NCBI GenBank assembly: GCA_037179385.1
Contig: CM074195.1
Location: 25,504,087-25,568,086, forward strand
Origin: Holothuria scabra
Taxonomy: Eukaryota > Echinodermata > Holothuroidea > Aspidochirotida > Holothuriidae
Direction of reading: 5' to 3'
Length of the DNA: 64,000 nt
Part shown: positions 21,201 to 33,200 of the stretch, piece after piece
Layout of the letters: each line of letters begins with the position of its first letter
Position numbering within the stretch: position 1 is the stretch's first letter
Position numbers and translations under genes: made by a program
The notes under the pieces: model-generated
What the model was told of the DNA's origin: nothing
The model's database searches: none
Seen by the model: only the letters and a program-made list of their open reading frames with translations

Positions 21201-24200
21201 ACTTTTACATCTTCAGCTTTTCCTCTTATGTGTTGTAGCTTACTAATTGGACAAAACCTTGTTGTTCATATCAAGTAGCAATATACGAAGCATATCATAC
21301 TGTAGTAATGATCTTTCCTATTCTGAATATGATTGTTTTTAGAACTGTTACAAAGTGAAAGAAAGATTTTTTGTTCAGAACTAAATTATTAAAAACTGAT
21401 GATTAAAGTGAAAGAAGATGTAGCGGTTGAGTACAAAACATCATGCTCAGTTGACTGCACTCAGTTACCATGTATTTGGAAACCTTTTCTGTAGCTGTAA
21501 GTCTTCATATAGGTGGCAGCATACAACCATTAAAATTATGAACTGATTTCCTTGTACTTTAAAGGAAATATTAGGCTGAAAATGCACAAACATTGCTAAG
21601 GCCACTCTCACAGTTTGACTTGACGGACTGCATGATCAAGTGGTCAAGGTAGTTAGGCATCTGACTTGCAGCCATGAGGTGTGGGGTTGGACTTCTTGCC
21701 GGGTCATACCAAATACTTTAAAAACAATGGAGCTTACGGCCATTATGCTTGTTGCTCAGCATAAGCAATAGAGTAGGGAAGGAAAACAAGCCAGTGAGCC
21801 CCTACTGGAAAAAAATTTGTAGCAGGCTTGACTTGAACAAATTGGTTGGAAACTGGGCCGTTAAACTCCATTTAACAAACTGAACACCTTAGTGTGGTCA
21901 AGGTGCAACCCTGGTGGAGGTCCAGGAGGATTCACCCTGGAAGCCCCAAAGTTTTAGCACATCCCTGAATCAAAAATTAAGCCTCAGGACTCAGTATTTT
22001 CTGATTCATAACCCATCATCCAATGCAATGATTTCAAATGATTTTAATGAATAAGCAGGCCTATGGCCAGCCCATGGAGAGGGGTGTTTCTTTTTTCCAA
22101 GATGTGGACCTTTTTCCAAATAGGGAGGCGGCTGGTGCGTGCCGTAAGCATGCAGTTGTTAGGTGTCGGGGGCATGCTTCCCCGGAAAAGTTTGGAAAAG
22201 TTTGAAATCTGCAGATCTCCTGCAATCTGGAACATTTTAGAGGATTTTTGAATACAACAGAAGTCCTTTTCCCCCAGGAATTTCACACAATACACCACTT
22301 TGTGAGAAAAAAATCATACATGTAATCTAAAAGGTTTTATCTTCCTGCTAAAAGTGAATGGAAATTTGTCCTTAATATGTCAAGATAAAAAAATATTTCA
22401 TAGCTGACCCTCCAAACACAGGGCTGGAAAAATGGGTCTCCCTCAAGGACTGTGTCAAATGTCCTTGAAGCGAAGTTTTACTCAAAGGCCTGTGTGTATG
22501 CGATGTATACGATTCTGAAGGCAGGAATAACGTATGCAAGCAACTAAACCAAAAGTATATGTATTATGACTGCACAGAGTGTAGCAGTTTTGGTCTGAGG
22601 ATAGAACGCCAGTCTGTAGCGTAGAAATAGCCACTACACAAGCTTGTGCTGCACTGAAAAGTTTCAATAGCAGGAAGCTATAAATGACTGTTTAACTTCG
22701 AAAACTTTGGGAATGAATCATCCTGTTTGGCAGATTATTTTTGAATCACTTCCTTAGAAGACTCATGTGAGGCCACTGTACTTTGGGAGCTGTGTGGGGG
22801 GTAACTGGGAGGGAAAAGGTTCTGACTGTGGGGACAAATTCCCCCCTTTTCCCCACTGGCTGGAAACATTAAATACATTTCCCGACATATTGATTTCTGA
22901 GAAATAGGAACCAGTGAACCAATGCCAACCACTCAAATAGTTCAAAGCTGGGAACATTGAACTGTGGAAATGCTTAACCCTGGGAACTTTGAGTAGACCT
23001 CATTTCATTGAACTTTAAAAGTTACCACTTCTATTTGACAACCATGTCAAAGACTTGATTCATTAATAACTTAAATGTTCACATTCAAGTGGACTCAAAT
23101 GTTACAAATTACTTCCCAAGTTTTTATGATCTGTTAAAGTAGAAATAGATGCTTCTTTTGTGGCAGTTGTTGATGGGTTTGATTGATAAGTGTTTCTAAG
23201 AGTGCATGTTGTATGAGCGCAAGCAAATTTGACTTCATGTACAACTTTTTACTTTGCATCAAATAATACACCTAGTGACACACAATACATCTTTTTCAGG
23301 TTTTAGCTGATGGAGAGATCTTTGATGGCTTGTCATCCTTACGTAAAGACAACACTGGCTATGATCTAAAACAGCTGTTGATTGGTTCTGAGGGCACACT
23401 GGGGATGATAACAGCTGTGTGTATTCTTTGTCCACCAAAGCCAAAGTCGGTCAACCTGGCACTTTTAGGTAAGATATTAAAATGATGTTTTATAGGCATT
23501 TACAAACTTTTATCTCGTAAGTTTAGGTAACTTAGTATTAAACTGTTGGTTGGGATGAAAGGTAAGCAGTATTAAGCTTCCCTTTCCTGGATAAGTTAAG
23601 CATAAGTTATTGACCATAATCAGAGAATGAAAGAAACCTGAAAAGGTGATCATTGAAAGTTAATTATCACCATGTGATGTTGAAAGAGAAAGAAGTCAAT
23701 TCATTTGCCAACATCTAGCCTGCAGTGCAGACTCTGTAGTAGCCAAAAGATGGCGCTCACTCAAAATCAAAATACACCTATCTAAACAGTATAATATACA
23801 GAGTCTGCAAACCTTCGTCCAGTTTCCATTTACAGGAATCCCGCATTTTGAGGGACAAATTAGTAAACATGAAATGGTCACGTGGTGCACGAAACAAGTA
23901 TGAATAGTGTATGTTGGTACATTCAACTGATACAACGAACGCTGAACAACCTAATTAGCTTTTGCAGGTGGAAAATGTGTACCAGGCCATATGTTCGTTG
24001 GATGCATTAGTATTACCTATTACGCGAGATATAATTTAGTATTTTAGTTATTGTCTTGACGTCATATTTGGTGGTCGTAAATGAGATTCTCTACAAAGTT
24101 GGCAGGCTATTGTATACCATAGTTATGCCATGTAACTAAGTTGTTGGAAATGCCGACTGTTCAGAAGTGAAGCCGTTGAAAGACCCATAGTATTATTAAT

Positions 24201-27200
24201 AGTAGCGAAAGTAAGATTTTTGATGTTTGAGTGTAGTAGTTGAAACGCAAACACAATAGCCTGCTAACAGCAGGCTAATCAGCATCAAGCTTTTTCATGA
24301 ACTCTCAACGTGAATGTTTGAAATCCATTAAGTTATTAATAAGATTAAAGGGAAAGTATAAACAGAAAGGATCATTTCATTTGTGAAAGAGGAAGTAAAT
24401 CCCACAATTTGGTGAAACTTCCATTCAAATCAGACATGAATTTCTCAAGCTTTCAGCAGTTGAAGCTATTGCATTTGTGTTAGATTTGTGTTCAAATCTT
24501 AACGGTGGAAGAGGTTATATTACTTCCTGAAATGAGTACATTTCTGTTAGGGAATTGAGAGCCTTCTCCCCAGGATATCATTAGAAAGCTATGGGTAGGT
24601 TATCTTGGTTTAATCTGTGTCTCCACTCATGTGATAATTGATATGTTTACTTTGTTTGCCAATTAGCATCAAATTTCTCCCTGTCAATTGAAGAACACAC
24701 TCCATTAACCTATGCTACTACGCAAAAGATTCCTCTGCCATGTTACGGTTTGGAAAAGACTGTTAAGGAAGTCAGGCAACAATTGCCTAATTGTCCATGT
24801 CCAAGATTGTCTATTTGTAGGGTTAAGTTAGGTGATTGACATGGAGGAGGCTATCTTTCAGCCTCTACCAAGATGTTCACCATATGTGACGTTGACAAGG
24901 AATGCTTTGCTTCTTGATGATTTTTCAGTCAGTTGTGTTGACTTTGAAGTTAATAGAGATAAGGGGAATGCATTATATACATCAGTCACATTCTCATAAG
25001 GTTGTGTTGTTGAGGTGAAAATTGGTTGTAAAAGTTCAAAGAAAAACAAATGACAGTTCATTAATGGGTGGATATGGCATCATATGTCTTTGTTTTAAGT
25101 TCACTTTTTGTTAAAAATGTGATAAATTTACCTGCTCCTATCTTGAGAACCACACATCAGAGTTTGATGTGAATTTCACCAAAATGCTTAGAATGAGTAC
25201 GTCTATAACATATATAACTCTATTTGACCTTGAACCCTTCTCTTTAATTGTGTAAACTTCAAAAGGGTGATAGCATACTGTAGTTCAGAGATGTTATCAG
25301 ATCCTTTTTCTCTCAAGTTGAAGAAGCCGGTGTTACGGCAGTGACCAAACCCCAGGATTTTGGCTACACATCTCCCCTCTCTCATTGCTTCAACATACAA
25401 GACTTGTGGAAGTATTGCTCTCTTTATAGACGTACCTTGCAGTGTTAAAATGTGGTCACATTAAAGAAGAATGCAAACTTACTTTTAGTTGCAGTTTATG
25501 GAGGAACTAAACCTACAGCAGACATACACTATTTGGACTTGAAGAGGAACTACTTAAAATTGTAGTCGGGGATGAATATGTTCTCAAAGTAAACTAGATG
25601 CCAGATGTATAGGAAGTAGGATGTGTTGATGAGAACGGATTTGTTTATCTTGGCTTTTGATTTAATGTTCTCTTGCTTGACCTAGAAAGATTTGACCATG
25701 AGTCACTTATGTTAGCCTACTGGATATTTGAATTGAGTTAAGTTGTTTGGATTATTATGCCTTAACTCACAGCCTTCTGTTTTTAACCCCGTTATTTCGG
25801 TATTTGAAAGTGAAAGGTCAGTTACAATTGATTAGGAAACGAAATCACAAAAGCATGACCTTGAACAATCTATTCAGCAATGACATCACAAATGACCTTC
25901 AACAGGAAATTTTTCATGAAGTTGGAGAGAGTCAAATCCATGTGGGAACAATGTAAGGCCTGGAAGTTTTGTCTGCTTGCCTCAATTTTACTTTGAGTGG
26001 AGTATGTGACAAATTCACTTTACAGTCTGAAGAATCACAGTTGCATGACCAGAATGTGTATTTCACCGTAACACTTCAATCGACTAAGTTTCTTCTTTAC
26101 CCTGCAATTGAGCTTAGCATACACTATTTTCTTTATCTGGTCAAAAGTGAAAAGAAGATCGCACAAAGGAAAAGTTTTAAGTTCAGATGTTAGGTCTTGA
26201 GATATGAGCAAACAAAGCTACTGCATTTGTATTAAAGTCATCCACTTTTCATTGATGAGCAATGCTCCATTTTCTTTGATTTGCTGTTTTGATTATATGA
26301 GCCTTTCAATGAGAAATTGCTCTCTACAGTGCATTCCTGTAACACTAGGTTATGGTAGAAGATCTAAATTGCTAATGGTGAGTAAAATAATGTGAGAGAA
26401 GGGTATAAAACGGTGCGCCATCTGACGTTATCATGGTCAATGAACCTTGCACATTTTTTAGGGAAGGCCTGAAATCATCTTACAGATCTCATGCGTATTA
26501 AAGGTATTATGCGTTTTTAGGAAGCCACGGCTTGAATTTAAAGAGATTGGTTCTTATGACCAAGCTAAACAAGTTTCTATTGTCTGGCTCATATTGCTAT
26601 AATATGGCAGCAACTTCATCAGCAGCCAACTGTGGTGTGCTGTTGCGGGTTTAATTCAAGGCTTTATGGGACCAAAGTTAAAGTATTACAGATAAGTTAT
26701 AAATTAAAATTTAACACCCCAAAATTTTCATACGCCCAACTCCAACCCATAATCCTTACATCGTGCATAGAAAATATTGTTTCACAAGTAAGTGATTAAT
26801 GATACAATTTGATTTTTTAAAATTCATGACAATTACACCTTTTCAAATTTTTGCACAAAATTGTTACAAGCCAGGATAGATAAACAAAATCAAGATTTCG
26901 ACTTTTTAATTGCAAAACATAACTAATTATGCCAATATTAAGCAATTTTATGTGGTAGTATCCTTCATCATCCTCTTTCATGTGTTTATATCATCTCAGT
27001 ATGCCCCGGTATTGAGATCATATAAGTTGGTGAAGTGGTAACATCCTTCTATAGACGAATCCGATTAGCACTTGTGTTTAGTGACTGTATGCAGCCATTA
27101 GTGGGGTTCATCAGCCTTAAATCGTCTTCATTTATCATCTATGTGAATTTCAAACCCTCATATTCAGTGAAATTGAGGGTTCCAAAATACAATGTAGTGT

Positions 27201-30200
27201 GTAACCATTAATGATACAGGTACACAAGGGATTTGAAAGATTAAAAGGTGACAGACCCCAGTTATGGCTGACTAAAATCAGACCATCACTTGCTATCCGG
27301 TTTCGTGTATTCCTACTGACTATGTATGAATCCATTTAATGATTGAAAAACATACTTTCTTTGCATTTCCCCCTAATGTGGACTTGAATTCTCTCTTCAT
27401 TCTTGAAGGTTGTAGAAGTTTCCAAGCAGTGTTGGACACCTACAAATTCAGCAAGGAGAAATTGGGAGAGATTCTTTCAGCCTTTGAACTGATTGACTGT
27501 GAATCGATGAAGGTGAGATTTGGCATGCTTGCCAAATTCCAACATTACACTGTAAATGCCCAATATTAATTTAGTGAAATTCTAAAGGTTGTCAAGTTGG
27601 GGTCACACCAGAGGTCAAAAAGCAAAGTTTACCAATAATTCTGTAGATTGTCATCTGTGCTTCCAAAAGTCGAAAAAGAAAAATTCTCAAGATCTTCACC
27701 TTTGTGTCACCAGAGGTCAAATGGATTCTCCATATTGTCATCTTTAGGTTGCCAGTGGTCAAAAAGCTAGAATTTCCAAGATTGTCATGTTTGGGTCACC
27801 AGCCATCAAAAAAGCAAAATTTATCAAGAATTCCCAAGATCAGCAAGTAATCATTTAGCCTTTTCTCTATCTGGTTAAGTGAAAACAGTACATCATACAG
27901 CATACTGTTGATACAGTGTATCCATTTCTCAAAGAAAGCAAACTTTATAGGAATTTTTGACATGACTTCTACTTTTGTCTGGAATTGCTAGTGAAAATTG
28001 ACCTCATCTTAGCTGTCTTCAGAACTAGAAGACACTACAGTATATGACACTTACGTGTTGTGGTGTCATTAAATCCCCAACTAACTAACTAACTAACTGC
28101 AGAAGGCACCATGTCAATGCTTCTCTGCCTCAGATAAGCTTCAGGGACTGCTTTCACATTCTGTTGCTTCACATATAACAACAGTAGGACTCCTGGTGTC
28201 CTATGTTTTGAGACAAATTTAACATGTCCATACACGTAACTGCATCAGCTTTACCTGAAGTTTACCTACATCTCATTGCTAGGAAAAACCAATGTGGGCA
28301 GTGTCACAACTTGGCGGGAAATGCCTACTTAAGAAATTTTAACAAGTTCCAAAGAAGAACCACACGTCTGGTATTTAGTTTCTGGTGTGTGTATTTAAAG
28401 TGCGGTTGATATGAAACAGGTGAAAAATTTACAGCGAAAGAAAGAACCCTCTAGAAAAAGGAAAAATGAACTTACTTAGAAATATTCCCTAGGCTGTACT
28501 CTCCTGCTAACTGACTTAAAGTGGACAAAAGCTTTCTTTAAGTTGACTGAGCTTAATAAAACCTTTAAACACTCCTTATTTTCCCTACAGATACTATGAA
28601 AATTACAATTTTAACTAATACAGATTATGCCTCTGCACGTAACCTGGTTCTTTCTAAACTATTTTGAGCGTTTTGCAGCCCTCAGTGGCTGAGCAAAGTC
28701 GTCGGCAACTTCCACATTACTTGGGTGTGGCGATTGAGCCTCAGCGCTCTTACACCTCTTCATTCCCCTTTCTGACTATCACATTTGCTTGGCAGTGATC
28801 GCCAAATGGCTTTCGCTTGAATGCCATTTAAGTATGAAACCACTGCATTTACTTGGAAATCTATTTCTTGACGATACAGCTATGTACCCTGCATTAGAAC
28901 CATTAGAGTATGAAATATGCAAATAAGCGTGCCTCGGTATTTCATCGTATTTCATCATATCCTCATAACCATTGACCTTTAGAACAAAATGGTAACTCTG
29001 AACTGGCTTATTGCAAGGTTTTATTTGTTTATTTACAGAAGAAACATTGCTGCCATCAGACAACAGTATGTAGAGCCACAATTACAGTTGAAAAGAAAAT
29101 CAACAGCATCGTGGCACCTTCACGGTTTTACTGCTCTTTGTATCCCTTTGTTATTTACGGCCAGTGCACACATCCGGTTTGGTGGGCCGCAAGTGCCTCC
29201 GTCCACATGAAAGTCTCGCAACAGTCGTGTTGAATATTCATGAACAAGTATTGCTTGCAAAAGCTAGCTTTCTTTTCTGTTAGGTCAAAGTTCGCCATGT
29301 ACAAATCGTAATACACCATGAAAAGTAAAAGTTGCTCGTGCAGGTGGCAGCTATTTTTGGATACTCTGTATTCTAAGCTCTTCAGTGGTACCCACCTCCT
29401 TGGTGGCACTCTTTGGTACTGTGCGTGCTTCATGAAGTACAGATACCACTCAACTAATTTCTAACAAATGAAGCATGCTGACAGGAGAACAAAGAGTTAG
29501 ATAGTTTAGAAAAGATTATGAATTAACTTTTTAAATGAACTCTTTGATAGCTGTCATTGTTTGTAAGATTATGTCTTTGGGCGATACTTCCCTTTAAATG
29601 GAAGCTGCAATGAACATAACATGTTAATATTTACAAATTTGAGGTCAACAGAGCCCTTGAAAGATTCAAAACATTTACCACTGCTCACCCCAGGAATAAA
29701 CCCCTTTCCTTTAGTGTCCATGAATATTAAGTTATTCAACTTTTGGACTCTGAGCCAGAAATTCTCAGCGGCTTGCACCAACACAAAAAGTCTTAGAGAC
29801 TCCCTTGGCACCACTTGTGACATCATGCTAACTCTAGCTGATCTTGGCATGTTTTATAAAATAATGAGCAAGGTTGTGAAGATTCCATTCCTGCCTATAA
29901 TGGCTCTGTCTCTCAGGTATGTGCATTGTTAAAGCAACATACAGACCCTGCACCATAAGACATTTAAATACCAATTCTTTGTTAGAAGAGTCCACCTTAG
30001 TTTGGAGTACAGTTTCCCATTCTATTACAATACAAATTCTAATTACACCATCTGTTCCATCAAGACTCACCCCAAAACAATATTTCAATTTTCCTAAATA
30101 TTAAAATAATCTGAAAAATCATAAAGCAACAGCTGGGCAAAAGTAATGGCACTTTTTCCATACACCCCAGGTAATACTTTATCATATAGCATCGCATTTT

Positions 30201-33200
30201 GGGACAAAAGGGACAAATTGGCAATTGTTATACAAATGCAAAATTGTGCGGCAGATTTTGTAGATAAAATAAATGGGTTTTGAATAATCTTGTGAACGAG
30301 GAGCCCATAAACAGCAAAATTGCTATGCAGATTTGAGTGCTAAATTATTCCTAGCACCCTAAGTAATGACTACCTGGTCAAGTGGTTGTAGTGTCGGACT
30401 TGCAGTGGGACACTCTAACGTGTGTAATCAAATCACTGTCAGTACAGTACATGCTGTGTAATATTAGCTTCAGTACTGTGCACTTTTTTGAAGAAGCTGT
30501 CAATAAAAACAGTTGCGCCAGTTGAGAAATTTCCATGGACGACAAAAATTTTACTTTGAGGTTAAAGGATTAGCCCTTTAATATTCACAATAAAGTCAGT
30601 TATAATCAAATCACTGTCAGTACAGTACATGCTGTGTAATATTAGCTTCAGTACTGTGCACTTCTTTGAAGAAGCTGTCAATAAAAACAGTTGCGCCAGT
30701 TGAGAAATTTCCATGGACGACAAAAATTTTACTTTGAGGTTAAAGGATTAGCCCTTTAATATTCACAATAAAGTCAGTTACAATACACAAGATGAAAAGT
30801 TTAAAAATGTAAAAGTGAAAGCAACATGACATAAACTTATGTTTTATTGTTTCATCAGGGAAATTATTTATCTATGCTTTAACTTTGAAACAGTATTTTA
30901 TAGGTCATTCTCTCATATGACTATGAATCAGTGTCAACAAAAGGCTTCAATTAAAGCAAGCAATACACCTTTCTGCTATATTGCCGTGGGAACACTATTA
31001 TAATTTGAGTTCATGGTAATAAATTGTATGCACTAAAGTCATGTTGACATCATTTTACAGTCAACCACACCTTTATCTGGTCCTGTTACTACGTCTGCAA
31101 TGGACGGGGCCCTTCTCCTCATACCTTCTTCCAAGAAGCGTCGAGGGGGTCTCTTTTCCATTGCAGGTCCTATGTAATGGAACTCTCTTCCTTCTCACAT
31201 TCGGAATTCCAAATCCCTTGCGCTGTTCAAAAAACAGCTTAAGACTTACTTATTTAGTTGATTGTGTTTTGCTGGTATTATTTTTCTTGGTTTCTTAGCA
31301 CATTGATCATATGGAATTTTCACTTAATAAAAGTTTGTATGTATGTATCAAACAATGAACACTTCATTACTTGAGCACCAAGGCTGCATATCTCATACCT
31401 CAAAGGGAAGGGAGGGGGGAACCCACCTATTCCCTACTGTTAATACACCCCTTTCCTGAATCGACTGCATTGTCAAGACATTATAGCACCAGACTTGCCA
31501 TCAAGAAGTCTACAGTTTGACTCCTGACCGAGTTTAGCCCCATGGATTCCACTAATTGAGGCTTGTCATTGTGTCCTATACGAGAGACCAGTTGACAACC
31601 ATCTGCTACATATTTTGTTCTCTGAGATGACAATGTTGTCAAGTACATAAAATTGCCTTTTGTTCAGGTGCAAGTAACTTATGGCCGCCATGTCAACCCT
31701 CTCCAAGGTGAAACCTTACCGTTCTATGTTGTTGTGGAAACATCTGGCTCCAATGAAGACCATGATGAACTAAAGATGTCATCTTTTCTGGAGGAAGTCA
31801 TGGAGAAGGGATATGTTGAAGATGGTACCATTGCTAGTGACTCAACAAAATTTCAGGTGTGTGCACTCATTTTTTGTGCTAGGGCTTAACATAAGGGTGA
31901 AAAATTTCCCCTGCTGAGAAATTTTAGTAGGTGCCTGCAGGCAAAGGGAGCAAGGACCTCCTTAAGGAATTTTTTTTCATTAAAGGTTTTTTTTTCAGGA
32001 GAGAATTCATATGAACAAACAAAAGTCATTCCTTAAGATTGTGAAATGCCATGATGTCTACTCTCATACCCCCTGGAGACCACCCACACTCTCTTGAACA
32101 CCCTAGCTTCAGGGCACTCATGTGATTCATTTCACCATATGTAATTTATTCTGTCATTCAGCAAAGTTTAGTTAATAAAATGCCTTCTTGATGTTAAGTA
32201 TAAAAAAAGTCAAAGCTAGCCACACATTTACTGCCTGACTTTGAGCAAACCAACTCAACTTGACCATCACATTTTCAGTAGTAGTAATATAGTGTGCAGG
32301 GGGTTTGTGTCTGCAAAGAGTTTTACACCATTGGTACGCAGTGTAAAATTGCTTTTACAATTTACTAACAAGGAATACAAGAGAAAACACCTTTAACCCT
32401 TTGGTGCCGGCTCCAATCTGGGCATATTTGCGCCCCTCTGGGGTCAGCAGAAAAGCAGACGTAACAGGCCCCTCATCGGCTTCCATAGGCTATTGACCCA
32501 GTGACCTTAAACTATTGTCTCCCTTGTTGTTGTGGCCGAATTTTCGGGTAGCTACTTGCAGTTTTGAGCTCTGCGTGAAACAGTAAAGACATGTGACAGC
32601 CGCGCTCTCCGTCTGTAGCAGAAGTTTCGTTTCGTTTCGTTTATTGTTTTATCGCTTTTACATATAAACATACACATATAGAGTATAAACTCAACAAAAG
32701 AATATAAGGACATATAAAAGCGAAAGGAAGTACACAAAAACCCCGGGGGGCTTGAAAACATGCACTCCCTGAGAAGAAAAAAAAACAACAAGCAGACTAC
32801 TGATAAACACAAAAAAACTAATACAGTAGCAAAAAAGGGAGGTTACAATAACATAGCAGAGGTCAAAAAAGAGAGAGATCTTTCCCAGCTTGGAAACCCG
32901 TCCCCCAAACCACACACCCCACCCCACCCTACCCAGCAACAATCGGCTGCGGAGAACAAAATGCTTAAGACCTTTAAAATGGCAAAACATGATGCTAAGA
33001 AGCCTACGGAATGAATTCAGTGCGTTACATGTGAGATGAAGCCTAGTAGTCTTGAATAAAATGGCGTGAAATGTTTTTCCTGAAGGACTGGACACTTTGT
33101 TTGGCTATGACAGAAGATGGGAGGGAATTCCAAAGCCGAATGGCTCGATTACGAAGACAGTTGTGCTGTAAAGAACTTTGAATAGTATCCAGATGTAGGG

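Noticed and set aside
22423..22480. hAT-type end CAGGGCTGGAAAAA, with a counterpart TTTTCCAGCCCTG at 10242-10254
   Set aside because: The two ends are 12 kb apart and face the wrong way to enclose one element, and no 8-bp duplication was found at either.
28675..28760. Possible Leu-like tRNA or SINE head (GTGGCTGAGCAAAGTCGTCG)
   Set aside because: The A-box resemblance is fair, but the B box (GGCGATTGAGCC) is poor and no body or tail follows.
32691..33095. 134-codon - strand frame with hydrophobic F/L/S-rich composition
   Set aside because: It is the AT-rich 3' untranslated part of the - strand LINE and lacks domain resemblance.
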